Source: Chryseosolibacter sp964493505 (GTDB lineage Bacteria > Bacteroidota > Bacteroidia > Cytophagales > Cyclobacteriaceae). Taken from it: 64,000 nucleotides of DNA. The first letter of the stretch is position 1. The number at the start of each line of letters is the position of its first letter. The DNA lies in assembly GCA_964493505.1 (NCBI GenBank), contig CAZBNP010000010.1:119452-183451 (forward strand), given 5' to 3'. The position numbers and the translations under genes are program-made. A model generated the notes under the pieces. The model was not told the DNA's origin. It saw nothing but the letters and a program-made list of their open reading frames with translations, and did not search any database. This document shows, piece after piece, positions 42,743 to 53,300 of this stretch.

Positions 42743-44643
42743 TGGATTCGATCGCTGCACTGATTCCCCTGGCTCCGCTCGCCGGATTTCTGCTGGTAGC
42801 CCTGGTAAACAAGCGTCTGCGGAACTGGCTCGCGGCGCTGATAGCGTGTTCTTCCGTGTTGTTTTCTTTTATTCTGTCAATCGTCTTGTTCTTTGCTCTT
42901 GGTGAAGAACAGCCCGCAATTACTTTCACGGCGTTTGAGTGGATAGCTGCCGGCAATTTCTCGGTTTCATTTTCATTTCTGATCGACCCCCTGAGTATTA
43001 TCATGATGCTGATCATCACGGGAGTCGGATTTCTTATCCACGTCTACTCCACGGGATACATGCATGGTGATGAAGGGTATAACAGATTCTTCGCTTACCT
43101 GAACCTGTTTATATTCTTCATGCTACTCCTGGTGATGGGATCGAACTACCTGCTGATGTTCGTTGGTTGGGAAGGCGTAGGACTCTGCTCCTACCTGCTG
43201 ATCGGTTTCTGGTTCAAGAACACCGAATACAACAACGCGGCAAAGAAAGCCTTCATCATGAATCGCATTGGCGACCTGGCTCTTATTCTCGGTGTCATCC
43301 TGATCTTCATGCACTTTGGAACTCTGTCATACCCGGAGGTATTCGCACAGGCCGGTGTCATGACATCGGGTTCAGGCACACTTACTGCCATCACCATCCT
43401 GCTATTTGTAGGCGCTATGGGTAAAAGCGCTCAGATCCCACTTTACACCTGGCTACCGGATGCAATGGCCGGCCCTACGCCAGTCTCGGCTCTCATTCAC
43501 GCGGCAACGATGGTGACGGCCGGTATCTATCTCGTGGCACGTAACAATATCCTCTATACACTTTCGCCCGCAGCCCTCGACCTGATCGTAGTTACCGGCG
43601 TCGCGACAGCACTGCTGGCAGCTACGATTGCTCTCGCACAGAACGACATCAAAAAGGTACTGGCGTATTCAACCGTCAGCCAACTGGGATTGATGTTCGT
43701 CGCCCTGGGACTCGGAGCCTACACAAGCGGTCTTTTTCACATGACAACACATGCCTTCTTTAAGGCGCTGCTGTTCCTTGGGGCGGGGAGTGTAATTCAT
43801 GGTATGGCGGGCGAGCAGGATATCCGGAAGATGGGTGGGTTGAAGAAATATTTGCCTGTTACGTTCCTCACTTTCCTGATCGGTACGCTGGCGATCTCGG
43901 GCATCCCTCCTTTCGCAGGTTTTTTCTCAAAGGATGAAATACTCGCGAATGCCTTTGCCGGGAACAAGCTCGTGTGGGCGGTGTCGCTGCTGGCTTCCTT
44001 GCTCACGGCGTTTTATATGTTCCGCCTGTACTTCCTGACTTTTGCCGGAACAAACCGGGCTTCGGAGAAAGTCAAGGAGCATATTCACGAGTCGCCTTCA
44101 TCAATGACTGTTCCGCTTATTGTGCTGGCGGTATTATCGGTCATCGGCGGGTTTATCGGTATCCCTGAAGCGCTCGGCGGAGGTCATGCACTGAGTTCGT
44201 TCCTCGCACCAATTTTCGCGGCCTCGGCGGCATTGAAAGACGTTCATCACCTTTCGCATACAACGGAATACATACTGATTGCACTGGTCGTAAGCCTGAC
44301 ACTGATCGTGATCTATATCGCGTACAACCGGTACGTTCAAAAGAAGAAAGTGCCGGTATCGGACGATGTCGCGCGCAACGGCGCTCACAAGCTGGTTTAC
44401 AACAAATACTATGTAGATGAGATCTACGACAAGATCATTGTCCAACCTGTGTTCGTCCTCACGAAGGCACTTGATGCGGTGGCCGAAAGACTGATTATTG
44501 ACGGCCTGGTAAACAACGCGGGAAAGGCGGTCACGTGGGGGGGCAAGACACTGCGGTATTTACAGACGGGAAACACCGGATTTTACATTTTCGCCATGGT
44601 GGTCAGCATTATTATCATCGTACTTGTAAAAGCCTTTGTATAA
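42736..44643 (+). CDS. nuoL: NADH-quinone oxidoreductase subunit L
   Basis: 635-residue proton-pumping subunit, about 16 helices. It shows the Mrp-antiporter signature FVGWEGVGLCSYLLIGFW, the lysine/histidine helix region QIPLYTWLPDAMAGPTPVSAL, IHAATMVTAGIYL and KKVLAYSTVSQLGLM, plus the long lateral helix region at the C-terminus. Starts at ATG 42736 inside nuoK or at 42742 (TGATG with the nuoK stop). Confidence 0.97.
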   Translation: MVMDSIAALIPLAPLAGFLLVALVNKRLRNWLAALIACSSVLFSFILSIVLFFALGEEQPAITFTAFEWIAAGNFSVSFSFLIDPLSIIMMLIITGVGFLIHVYSTGYMHGDEGYNRFFAYLNLFIFFMLLLVMGSNYLLMFVGWEGVGLCSYLLIGFWFKNTEYNNAAKKAFIMNRIGDLALILGVILIFMHFGTLSYPEVFAQAGVMTSGSGTLTAITILLFVGAMGKSAQIPLYTWLPDAMAGPTPVSALIHAATMVTAGIYLVARNNILYTLSPAALDLIVVTGVATALLAATIALAQNDIKKVLAYSTVSQLGLMFVALGLGAYTSGLFHMTTHAFFKALLFLGAGSVIHGMAGEQDIRKMGGLKKYLPVTFLTFLIGTLAISGIPPFAGFFSKDEILANAFAGNKLVWAVSLLASLLTAFYMFRLYFLTFAGTNRASEKVKEHIHESPSSMTVPLIVLAVLSVIGGFIGIPEALGGGHALSSFLAPIFAASAALKDVHHLSHTTEYILIALVVSLTLIVIYIAYNRYVQKKKVPVSDDVARNGAHKLVYNKYYVDEIYDKIIVQPVFVLTKALDAVAERLIIDGLVNNAGKAVTWGGKTLRYLQTGNTGFYIFAMVVSIIIIVLVKAFV

Positions 44644-44675
44644 ACACGTTTGAAGCTGTTATCTGAACTATAGAG

Positions 44676-46142
44676 ATGTTATCGATACTACTGATATTCT
44701 GGCCGTTGCTTGCAAGCCTCGTGTTCTTTGGAATTAAACCCGAAGAAGCAAAAAAATGGGCGCTCACGGCTGCCATCATTGAATTTGCGATCTCGCTGGT
44801 GATGGTCATACTGTTCAATGCCGAACGCGGAACGCAGTTCGTAGTGAATCATGTCTGGATCGAAGCGCTGGGCATCAATTTTCACGTGGGCATCGATGGT
44901 ATAAGTTTGCTGCTTGTGCTGCTGACAACCTTCCTCACTCCATTAATAATCCTCTCATCATTCAACCACCGGTACGAGCAGGCTGGCTCCTTCTACGGTC
45001 TCGTCCTCTTCATGGAAATGGCTCTCATCGGCGTGTTCTGCGCGCTCGACGGGTTCCTGTTCTATGTTTTCTGGGAGATGGCGCTGGTACCGATCTATTT
45101 CATCTGCCTGCGCTGGGGCGGAGTGAATCGTGGTCCTGTAACACTTAAGTTCTTTATCTACACACTGGCGGGCAGCCTTATCATGCTTGTCGGACTGATA
45201 TACCTCTACTTTCAGACACCGGGAAGCCACTCATTTGATATTCACGCTCTCTACGCAGCGGGACAAAATCTTCCGGCCGTCGAACAGGGATGGATCTTCT
45301 GGGCACTGTTCGTCGCCTTTGCCGTAAAAATGCCTGTCTTTCCATTTCACACCTGGCAGCCTGATACCTACAATACTGCGCCGACACCAGGCACTATGCT
45401 GCTTGCGGGAATCATGTTAAAAATGGGTGTGTACGGCGTTATTCGCTGGTTGATTCCCATGGTACCCGCCGGCGTGGAGAGATGGGATAGCACCGTGCTG
45501 ACGCTGTCTGTTATTGGAATCGTCTATGCATCCCTTCTTGCAATCATTCAAAAAGATCTCAAACGATTCGTGGCCTATTCATCGATTGCTCACGTCGGCC
45601 TCATTTCCGCGGGTATCTTTACGCTTGATACTATCGGACTCCAGGGTGCCATGATACAGATGGTCAGTCACGGTATCGTGATCGTAGGATTATTCTATGC
45701 CATTGACATTATCATCGCGAGAACGTCGACGCAGGAAATCGCCAGTCTGGGCGGTATCCGGCTCAATGCGCCGATATTCGCGAGCGTGCTTATCATCGTC
45801 GTACTCGGCAGTATCGCATTACCCCTTACCAGCGGTTTCGTCGGCGAATTCCTGCTGATCAATGCTGTCTTCCGGTACAATGTATACAGTGGTGCCTTCG
45901 CGGCATTGACGATGGTGCTAAGCGCCGTCTATATGCTCCGCAATTTTCAGATAACCATCCTGGGTGAGACCAGCGCCATGACGCGGGTTTTCGCTGACCT
46001 CGATAGACATGAGAAGTGGGTCCTTTACCCGATTGTAGCCGCTGTCATTTTAATAGGCGTGTACCCCGGTCCGCTTCTCCATATATCAGAAAGCTCGGTT
46101 GAGGAGTTATTGAGGGTTGCGGATTTTGCCTTTAAACAATAA
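44676..46142 (+). CDS. nuoM: NADH-quinone oxidoreductase subunit M
   Basis: 488-residue proton-pumping subunit, homologous to NuoL and NuoN. Conserved: the Glu helix FYVFWEMALVPIYFICLRWGG, KMPVFPFHTWQPDTYNTAPT and DLKRFVAYSSIAHVGLISAG. 32 bp after nuoL and 6 bp before nuoN. Confidence 0.97.
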   Translation: MLSILLIFWPLLASLVFFGIKPEEAKKWALTAAIIEFAISLVMVILFNAERGTQFVVNHVWIEALGINFHVGIDGISLLLVLLTTFLTPLIILSSFNHRYEQAGSFYGLVLFMEMALIGVFCALDGFLFYVFWEMALVPIYFICLRWGGVNRGPVTLKFFIYTLAGSLIMLVGLIYLYFQTPGSHSFDIHALYAAGQNLPAVEQGWIFWALFVAFAVKMPVFPFHTWQPDTYNTAPTPGTMLLAGIMLKMGVYGVIRWLIPMVPAGVERWDSTVLTLSVIGIVYASLLAIIQKDLKRFVAYSSIAHVGLISAGIFTLDTIGLQGAMIQMVSHGIVIVGLFYAIDIIIARTSTQEIASLGGIRLNAPIFASVLIIVVLGSIALPLTSGFVGEFLLINAVFRYNVYSGAFAALTMVLSAVYMLRNFQITILGETSAMTRVFADLDRHEKWVLYPIVAAVILIGVYPGPLLHISESSVEELLRVADFAFKQ

Positions 46143-46148
46143 CAAAGA

Positions 46149-47525
46149 ATGAACGCGATATATATCATATCAGGACTTGGCGTATACGCTCTTCTGGCGG
46201 AGACCTTCAACGCGAGGAAATTCACGTTTCCCGTGGTGGTATTGGGGTTGATCGCATCGGCTATACTCCTCGTGTCGGACTGGAATCAGGACGCATCGTT
46301 CTACGACAACATGCTGGTTTTCGACAACTATGCGGTAGCGTTCAGCGTCGTTCTCGCAATCACCGCGGCGCTCTGGTTTCTGATGTCAAAACATTACTTC
46401 GAGAACCATAACAATATCGCGGATCATTTCGCCCTGATCCTTTTCTCCATGGTGGGCGCCGTATTCATGGTCTCGTACGCTAACCTCGCAATGCTCTTTC
46501 TGGGCATCGAAGTGCTTTCTATCTGTCTCTATGTTCTTACGGGAAGTAACTTCCGAAGTATCCTCTCAAACGAGGCTTCGTTGAAGTATTTTCTGATGGG
46601 ATCGTTCGCAACGGGCTTCCTGCTCTTCGGCATTGCGCTTATCTATGGCGCGACAGTCTCTTTCGACCTCCACGTTATCGCCGCACATATCGCCGAAGGC
46701 AATGGCGAAATGAACGCATGGCTGTACGGCGGTATAGTGATGATGATCGTGGGGCTTGCTTTCAAGATCTCGGCTGTACCCTTCCATTTCTGGGCGCCAG
46801 ACGTTTACGAAGGAGCTCCGACGGCAGTCACCGCCTTCATGTCTACTGTTGTGAAGATAGCCGCGTTTGCCGCCTTCTTCCGTCTCTTCGCTACCTGTTT
46901 CGCTACGGAGTACGCGGAATGGGGCGATGTTATCCAGGTTATAACGGTGCTTACCCTGCTTGTCAGTAATATCACAGCCGTCTACCAACACGGTGTAAAG
47001 CGGATGCTCGCGTACTCAAGTGTCTCACATGCGGGATATCTGCTGATATCGCTGGTAGCACTGAACGAGATCTCCGCGAGCGCGATACTCTACTACGTCG
47101 CAGCTTATGCGCTGGCAACGCTTACGGCGTTTACTGTCCTGCTTGATGTTGAATCGGAGGATGAGAATGCGGTAGTCGATAGCTTTAACGGGATGGCTAA
47201 ACGCAATCCTTTCCTTGCTTTCTGCATGACGATCTCAATGTTGTCGCTCGCCGGCATCCCTCCTCTCGCGGGTTTCTTCGGGAAATATTACCTCTTCACT
47301 ACTGCGTTCGACAGCGGATACATCTGGCTCGTCCTGGTCGCTGTGCTTACATCGCTGATAGGTATCTATTACTACTTCAAAATCATCATAGCGATGTTCC
47401 TGAAGTCGACCGAGAAAAATGGCGTCATTAAAGTACCAACGTTACATACCGTAGTCCTCGCCATTTGCGTAATCCTGAGTCTGCTCTTGGGTATATTTCC
47501 CGGACTGCTCGTCGATTTGATTTAG
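46149..47525 (+). CDS. nuoN: NADH-quinone oxidoreductase subunit N
   Basis: 458-residue proton-pumping subunit, last gene of the operon. Conserved: LGIEVLSICLYVLTGSNF (key Glu), FKISAVPFHFWAPDVYEGAPT and VKRMLAYSSVSHAGYLLI. Shorter at the N-terminus than some NuoN, which is common in this phylum. Converges with the symporter gene. Confidence 0.96.
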   Translation: MNAIYIISGLGVYALLAETFNARKFTFPVVVLGLIASAILLVSDWNQDASFYDNMLVFDNYAVAFSVVLAITAALWFLMSKHYFENHNNIADHFALILFSMVGAVFMVSYANLAMLFLGIEVLSICLYVLTGSNFRSILSNEASLKYFLMGSFATGFLLFGIALIYGATVSFDLHVIAAHIAEGNGEMNAWLYGGIVMMIVGLAFKISAVPFHFWAPDVYEGAPTAVTAFMSTVVKIAAFAAFFRLFATCFATEYAEWGDVIQVITVLTLLVSNITAVYQHGVKRMLAYSSVSHAGYLLISLVALNEISASAILYYVAAYALATLTAFTVLLDVESEDENAVVDSFNGMAKRNPFLAFCMTISMLSLAGIPPLAGFFGKYYLFTTAFDSGYIWLVLVAVLTSLIGIYYYFKIIIAMFLKSTEKNGVIKVPTLHTVVLAICVILSLLLGIFPGLLVDLI

Positions 47526-47544
47526 AGATCTCATTCAGGAGCCA

Positions 47545-47574
47545 GGTTCCGGATTAGAAGGAACACCCGGAACC
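47545..47574. terminator. Possible bidirectional hairpin between nuoN and the symporter gene
   Basis: 8-bp arms ggttccgg (47545-47552) and ccggaacc (47567-47574) with a 14-base loop, in a 53-bp gap between convergent genes. There is no T-run on either side, so it may be a weak or Rho-type end. Confidence 0.35.
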
Positions 47575-47578
47575 CGGC

Positions 47579-49255
47579 TTACCAGAATACCGCATACAGG
47601 ATGGTGAGTATCACACACACCACCACTGCTCCGATAGCAAACGCAGGGTGAGACCTGAACATGGCGGCATCAATCTCAAGTCCCTGTGGATTATTTTTGC
47701 CCTTGGGATCCAGCAAACTGATTACTACCATAACCGCTACGCAGATCAGGAAAACGAATCCCATCCTATCGATAAACGGCATTTCGTAGATAGCGGATTC
47801 CGGGTTAAGCGCCGCGAACCCATACTGCGCCAATACCGACACATCGACAAAATCAGGAAGGAACTTGAAGAGCATGGAAAGCGGGAAGGTGATAATCGCC
47901 GCGACCAACGCCGCGCGCGCTGTTGTACGTTTCCAAAAGAAACCGAGAATAAAGATCGCAAAGATGCCGGGCGAGACAAAGCCGGTGTACTCCTGGATAT
48001 ACTGGAACCCCCCTTTCTTGTCGATCCCCATAAAAGGGGCGATCAGTCCCGCCATAAACATGGATACGACGATACATATTCTACCCACAACCACCAGCGT
48101 CTTTTCCGTCGCATTCTTGTTGATAAACTTCTTGTAGATATCAAGCGTATAGATTGTTGAGATACTATTCGCTTTACCGGCCAGGGAAGCAACGATCGCA
48201 GCCGTGAGTGCGGCGAACGCCAGACCTTTTAGTCCGACAGGCAACAAATTGAGCAAAACGGGATAGGCCCTGTCGGGGTTGACAGTCTGTGATGCATCGA
48301 GCATCTCCGTCTGAAACAATCCTTCCTGGTACAACACGTATGCTGCTATACCAGGCAGTACAACAATAACCGGCATCAACAGCTTCAGGAACGCCGCAAA
48401 AAGAATCCCGTTGCGCGCCGTCGGCAGGTCAGCGCCCAGGGCGCGTTGTGTGATATATTGGTTACATCCCCAGTAATTCAGGTTTACAATCCACATACCC
48501 CCCAACAGAATCGAAAGGCCCGGCAGGTCGAGATAGTTCGGATTATCCTGGTCAAACACCATCGTAAAGTGATCGCCGGCCCTGTCCAGCATAATGGAAA
48601 AGCCATTAACAATCCCCGATGTGTTATAGTGATCGGAGACAAGTTCGATTGCAAGATAGGTCGTGGCAAGGCCACCAAGCGTGAGGAAAAATACCTGGAT
48701 CACATCCGTGTATCCGATCACCTTCATGCCCCCGAGGGTAATAATAATCGCGAAAATACCGAGACATACCATACAGGCCATCAACGGTAATCCGGAAATC
48801 GTGCTGATGGCAAGCGCCCCGAGAAACAGGATTGACGTCAGATTTACGATAACGTACAGCAGCAGCCAAAAGACCGCCATAATCGTACTGACGGTCGAGT
48901 TATAGCGCTGCGTCAGAAACTGCGGCATCGTATATATCTTATTCTTCAGATAGATAGGCATGAAGAATATTGCCACCACCAGCAGCGTCGCCGCGGCCAT
49001 CCATTCGTAAGTCGCGATAGCAAGCCCCATCTTGAAGCCCGATCCCGACATACCGATAAACTGTTCAGCCGAAATATTCGATGCAATCAGCGAGGCACCA
49101 ATTGCCCACCAGGTGAGCGCGCCTTCCGCGAGGAAAAAATCCTTTGAGTCGGTTTCTGCTTTCTTCTTCTTGTGATAAATCCAATAGCCATAGATGGCCA
49201 CGATAAGGAAGTAAATGAGAAAAACGATGTAATCCCAAAGGTGTAGGCTGTGCAT
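47579..49255 (-). CDS. Sodium/solute symporter (SSS family, SGLT-like)
   Basis: 558-residue inner-membrane protein with about 14 helices. SSS features: KDFFLAEGALTWWAIGASLIASNISAEQFIGMSG, with the sodium-site helix broken near the unwound part of TM1, YTMPQFLTQRYN, and GLKGLAFAALTAAIVASLAGKANSIST, the sodium-binding TM8-type helix. Similarity looks closest to vSGLT-type sugar transporters, so a sugar substrate is likely but not shown. Next to mdh on the same strand, 46 bp apart. Confidence 0.88.
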   Translation of the reverse strand: MHSLHLWDYIVFLIYFLIVAIYGYWIYHKKKKAETDSKDFFLAEGALTWWAIGASLIASNISAEQFIGMSGSGFKMGLAIATYEWMAAATLLVVAIFFMPIYLKNKIYTMPQFLTQRYNSTVSTIMAVFWLLLYVIVNLTSILFLGALAISTISGLPLMACMVCLGIFAIIITLGGMKVIGYTDVIQVFFLTLGGLATTYLAIELVSDHYNTSGIVNGFSIMLDRAGDHFTMVFDQDNPNYLDLPGLSILLGGMWIVNLNYWGCNQYITQRALGADLPTARNGILFAAFLKLLMPVIVVLPGIAAYVLYQEGLFQTEMLDASQTVNPDRAYPVLLNLLPVGLKGLAFAALTAAIVASLAGKANSISTIYTLDIYKKFINKNATEKTLVVVGRICIVVSMFMAGLIAPFMGIDKKGGFQYIQEYTGFVSPGIFAIFILGFFWKRTTARAALVAAIITFPLSMLFKFLPDFVDVSVLAQYGFAALNPESAIYEMPFIDRMGFVFLICVAVMVVISLLDPKGKNNPQGLEIDAAMFRSHPAFAIGAVVVCVILTILYAVFW

Positions 49256-49301
49256 GCTGATTCGTGCGTAGGTTTAGTGGATAATGGTGGCCTGGTCTCT
49301 C

Positions 49302-50231
49302 CTAACCCAGTTTGTTCAATACGCCCATCACCTCGCGCACGGCCTTTTCACTTGCCTGAAGCAGTGCCGCCTCTTCCTGATTGAGGTCCAGTTCTATAAT
49401 CTTCTCGATACCGTTCTTACCCAGAATCACCGGAACACCGAGATAACAATCTTTGATACCATATTCACCTTCGAGCTTCACACATGCCGGAAACACCCGA
49501 CGCTGATCTCTGACAATCGCTTCAACCATTTGCGCTGCGGCAGATCCGGGAGCATACCAGGCTGATGTTCCCATCAATTTCACGAGCTCACCTCCACCGA
49601 CTTTCGTTCTCTCGAGAATCGCCGTCAGCTTGTCTTTGTCTATCAGTTCTGTTACAGGAATTCCCCCGACAGTTGTATAACGCGGGAGCGGAACCATTGT
49701 ATCACCGTGTCCTCCCATGAGCACAGCCTGAATATCTTTAGGAGAAACATTCAACGCTTCCGCGAGAAATGCCCGGTAACGCGCAGTATCAAGAATACCC
49801 GCCATTCCCATAACACGCGTACGTGGAAACCTGGAGGTTATATGCGCCTGGTAAGTCATTACGTCAAGCGGGTTGGACACCACAATAATGATCGCGTCGG
49901 GCGAGTGGTGTACTACATTCTCAGTTACCGTTTTTACAATCCCGGCGTTGGTTCCGATGAGGTCGTCACGGCTCATGCCCGGCTTGCGCGGAAGCCCGGA
50001 AGTAATAACCACAACACTTGATCCCTCGCTCTTGGAATAATCATTGGTCGCTCCAACGGTCCTGGTATCGTACAGGTCAATGGGCGCTTTTTGCCAGATA
50101 TCAAGAGATTTTCCTTCCGCGAGTCCTTCTTTAATATCGACGAGCACAACTTGATTGGCCACCTCACGGTATGCGAGTACATCCGCGCAGGTTGCACCTA
50201 CATTCCCAGCGCCAACTACGGTAACTTTCAT
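49302..50231 (-). CDS. mdh: Malate dehydrogenase (LDH-like type)
   Basis: 309-residue NAD-dependent TCA-cycle enzyme. Rossmann motif VVGAGNVGATCADVLA, NAD-adenosine Asp in VVLVDIKEG, the substrate-binding Arg in PRKPGMSRDDLIGTN, Asn in VVSNPLDVMTY and catalytic His in MGGHGDTMVPL are all present. Pattern and length fit the bacterial LDH-like MDH group. The gap upstream (50232-50368) contains A/T-rich near-repeats (ttcaaaatatcaaaattcaa and similar) and no gene. Confidence 0.96.
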   Translation of the reverse strand: MKVTVVGAGNVGATCADVLAYREVANQVVLVDIKEGLAEGKSLDIWQKAPIDLYDTRTVGATNDYSKSEGSSVVVITSGLPRKPGMSRDDLIGTNAGIVKTVTENVVHHSPDAIIIVVSNPLDVMTYQAHITSRFPRTRVMGMAGILDTARYRAFLAEALNVSPKDIQAVLMGGHGDTMVPLPRYTTVGGIPVTELIDKDKLTAILERTKVGGGELVKLMGTSAWYAPGSAAAQMVEAIVRDQRRVFPACVKLEGEYGIKDCYLGVPVILGKNGIEKIIELDLNQEEAALLQASEKAVREVMGVLNKLG

Positions 50232-50368
50232 AATTTATTGATTTTAGATTCAAATATCGAAGCGAATTTAAGCGTTTAAGTTTCAAAATATCAAAATTCA
50301 AGATTTAAAATTCAAATTTGAGGGCTGCTTCTGACGAGGACCAATCCGGAATCCCCGCGCCTTAAATC

Positions 50369-51700
50369 TCAATCTTCTTCTCCCTTCGGCTCTATGACCA
50401 ATACCCGGCGGGTGTTAGCGGTGACCTTAAACCGATCACTAATCCGATGCCCCACAATCCAGACTATTTCACCCGCGGACTCAATGACGGTGATATCTGC
50501 TTTGCTATTAAAAGGAACCTTCAGGTCTATCAAAAAGTCACTGACTTTTTTCGCCGACCGCATCCCAAGCGGAACGAAATAATCGCCCGCCTGCCATTTT
50601 CGCCATAGCAGCGGAAAACGAATCTCGTCAGCATCAAGCTGCGCCAGCCCATTCTCTCTTTTCAGCACGAAGTCTTCGCGCGTCACCTCGCGGATCAACA
50701 GCATATCGCTCCCGTTGCCCGCCAGAACCTGACCTTCCTCGATAACCTGGGAAACGACTCCACTGGGGCGGATCACGTCGATAATATATTGTGTCCTGTC
50801 TACCAGAAGGCGATGCGTATCTGAATAGAACAGCTTTCCAGGCTGGTGATTATCGACGATCTGTTTGCACTGCTCGTAGTTAAAACCACGGACCTTGATG
50901 ATCTCCCACAACAATACCGCGGCGAATGGCGACCGGCGAATCTCCGCAATATCGAGTGTCAGCGTTTTGCCGCCATCATCCGCTATTGCCCGAAAACGGA
51001 CATGATCGATATAGGAAAGCGCAAACTGTCTGGCACCGAGGAACCGTTCCCGCGTATCGCTGAAGCCCTCTTCAAACGCAGGGTTCATCTCTTTTAGCTT
51101 CGGAATGATCTGATGCCTGATAAAATTGCGCTGATAGTCGTCGGCAGTGTTAGAAGCATCTTCACGCCACAAGATGTTGCGCTTGGTCGCATATTCGCGG
51201 ATCGCCTCACCGGTAGCGAAAAGCAACGGTCGGATAATACCCTCTTTGGAAGGCGCAATACCACGGAATCCGTCTATCCCCGTGCCGCGTACAAGGTTGA
51301 GGAAAACACTTTCTATAACGTCGCTGAAATGATGGGCTGTAGCAATATGATCAAACCCGTAGGTTGCCCGAAGTTCCCGGAAAAAGGAATACCTCAGCTC
51401 GCGTGCCGCCATCTGAATCGATACCTTCTGCGATGCTGCATACCCGGCGGTATCAAACTTCCTGGAGAAGGACTGGATATTGAACTGCCGGCACGTTTCT
51501 CCGACGAATAATTCGTCCTGGTCGGACTCGCCCCCGCGGAGCTGGAAGTTGCAATGCGCAACCGCTATCCGGTATCCGCCTTCTTTAAGCAGGTGAAGCA
51601 TAACCATGGAGTCGACCCCCCCACTCACGGCTAAAAGGATTTTATCCGTAGTTTTGCACAGTGCGTGACGATTTACATGGTTCAATAATTGCTCTAGCAC
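50369..51700 (-). CDS. tilS: tRNA(Ile)-lysidine synthase
   Basis: Makes lysidine at position 34 of tRNA-Ile(CAU), so that it reads AUA. About 443 residues: N-type PP-loop ATPase motif LLAVSGGVDSMVMLHLL, AHCNFQLRGGESDQDE, HHFSDVIESVFLNLVRGTG, then TilS substrate-binding domains with LLWRKWQAGDYFVPLGM and KKVSDFLIDLKVP near the end. I prefer the GTG at 51700, giving the usual (M)LEQLLNHV start; a TTG two codons earlier is possible. There is no good ATG. Divergent from the OstA-like gene with about 20 bp between, so their promoters overlap. Confidence 0.95.
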   Translation of the reverse strand: MLEQLLNHVNRHALCKTTDKILLAVSGGVDSMVMLHLLKEGGYRIAVAHCNFQLRGGESDQDELFVGETCRQFNIQSFSRKFDTAGYAASQKVSIQMAARELRYSFFRELRATYGFDHIATAHHFSDVIESVFLNLVRGTGIDGFRGIAPSKEGIIRPLLFATGEAIREYATKRNILWREDASNTADDYQRNFIRHQIIPKLKEMNPAFEEGFSDTRERFLGARQFALSYIDHVRFRAIADDGGKTLTLDIAEIRRSPFAAVLLWEIIKVRGFNYEQCKQIVDNHQPGKLFYSDTHRLLVDRTQYIIDVIRPSGVVSQVIEEGQVLAGNGSDMLLIREVTREDFVLKRENGLAQLDADEIRFPLLWRKWQAGDYFVPLGMRSAKKVSDFLIDLKVPFNSKADITVIESAGEIVWIVGHRISDRFKVTANTRRVLVIEPKGEED

Positions 51701-51720
51701 GACCAAATTTACTATTTACA

Positions 51721-53280
51721 ATGAAGGTTTCCCGCGTCTCCACTATAATTCAACAGCTTTTGATCCTTGGCGTATTGCTGTTCGTCGCCAGTGACGTCTG
51801 CGCCCAGACCCGGGTGAGACTCAAGGAAGCAAATGAACTGCGCCTCGGCCGCAGCGGTGATGTCCAGTTTCAGCGACTCATTGGAAACGTGGTACTCACG
51901 CAAAACGAAACCACTATCTATTGCGACTCAGCGCACTTTTACCGCGGGGAGAACTCGATCGAAGCCTTCGGCAACGTCAGAATCATCGAGGGAGACTCCA
52001 TCACGATCACCGGGGCGCGACTGACCTATAGTGGCGACGACAAGACAGCCAAATTCCGCCGCAACGTGGTCTTTACAAAACTTTCCACCGCCACCCTGTA
52101 CACGAATTATCTCGACTATGCCAGGCCAACAAACCATGCATATTATTTTAATGGTGGGCGATTGGTCGACAGCGTCAACGTACTGACCAGCCGCAAAGGC
52201 TACTACGATGTGAATACCAATCTCGCTTCCTTTAAAGACAACGTAACCGTCACTAATCCCGACTACACAATGTATGCGGACAGCATGCAATACAATTCGC
52301 GCACTAAAAATATATATTTTGTCTCCGAGACGACGGTGATCAACAAAGACAGCAGTCGTGCTATCTATCAGGGAGGTGTCTACAATACCATCACAAAAAC
52401 GTCAGACTTACGCGAAGGAATCGGCGAAAGCGGTGACTACACCATTGAAGGTAAAGAATACGACCTGGATGCGATTCGTAATATCGCTCGTATCCGCGGG
52501 GATGTAGTGATGACGTCAAAGAAAGAGAATCTTATCATCTACGGCCAGGCATCCGACTACTTCAGAGACAAGGGTATCACGAAAGTCTACAACAACGCTT
52601 TCGTCGCCAAGGTCACGGATGACCAGGATACGCTTTACATGACCGCGGACACACTTGTGTCGATCGATAGCAACGATCCGGAAAAGAAACGGATCCTCGC
52701 TTATCACGGGGTTAAAATCTTTAAGAAAGACCTGCAGGGAGTCGCCGACTCGCTCGAGTACAGGACGGCCGATTCCACTATCTTTTTCTACAACGACCCG
52801 GTGCTGTGGGCGCAGGGTAACCAGATGACTGCCGACTCGATTTCAATGCTGATTGAAAACAACACGATCAGCCGGATGTTGCTCGTAGACAATGCATTCG
52901 TAATCTCGCAGGATACGCTGAAAAATTTCAACCAGATCAAGGGACGTATCATGACGGCCGACTTTGCCGGACAAAACATCAGCCAGGTGATCGTCGAAGG
53001 AAACGGTGAGAGTCTTTACTACTTTCTCGACGAGAAGGATCTGACTTTTACCGGACTAAACAAAGTCGTTTGCAGTAATATCACCATCCGGTTCAAGGAT
53101 GGAAGAGTGAATAATCTCAGTTTCTATACCCGCCCGGAAGGAAAATTCAGTCCTCCTCATGAACTGAAGGAAGATGAAACGAAACTGAGAGGTTTTGAAT
53201 GGCGGGCTGATAGCCGGCCTCTCCGCGCAGACGTGGTAAAGCCGCACGAAAAAGGGTACCCCGATGGAGTACCCCGATGA
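51721..53280 (+). CDS. OstA-like/LptA-related lipopolysaccharide transport protein
   Basis: 519-residue periplasmic protein. The ATG at 51721 opens a signal peptide (TIIQQLLILGVLLFVASDVCAQ). The body is a beta-jellyroll repeat like LptA/OstA and the N-domain of LptD: RLIGNVVLTQNETTIYCDSA, NSIEAFGNVRIIEGDSITITG, SFKDNVTVTNPDYTMYADSM, IARIRGDVVMTSKKE and more. It has no C-terminal LptD barrel. In Bacteroidota such 'OstA-like' proteins are thought to build the periplasmic LPS bridge. About 10 kb from bamD, another envelope gene. Confidence 0.86.
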   Translation: MKVSRVSTIIQQLLILGVLLFVASDVCAQTRVRLKEANELRLGRSGDVQFQRLIGNVVLTQNETTIYCDSAHFYRGENSIEAFGNVRIIEGDSITITGARLTYSGDDKTAKFRRNVVFTKLSTATLYTNYLDYARPTNHAYYFNGGRLVDSVNVLTSRKGYYDVNTNLASFKDNVTVTNPDYTMYADSMQYNSRTKNIYFVSETTVINKDSSRAIYQGGVYNTITKTSDLREGIGESGDYTIEGKEYDLDAIRNIARIRGDVVMTSKKENLIIYGQASDYFRDKGITKVYNNAFVAKVTDDQDTLYMTADTLVSIDSNDPEKKRILAYHGVKIFKKDLQGVADSLEYRTADSTIFFYNDPVLWAQGNQMTADSISMLIENNTISRMLLVDNAFVISQDTLKNFNQIKGRIMTADFAGQNISQVIVEGNGESLYYFLDEKDLTFTGLNKVVCSNITIRFKDGRVNNLSFYTRPEGKFSPPHELKEDETKLRGFEWRADSRPLRADVVKPHEKGYPDGVPR

Positions 53281-53300
53281 AATTCTCGTGCAGTAAATAA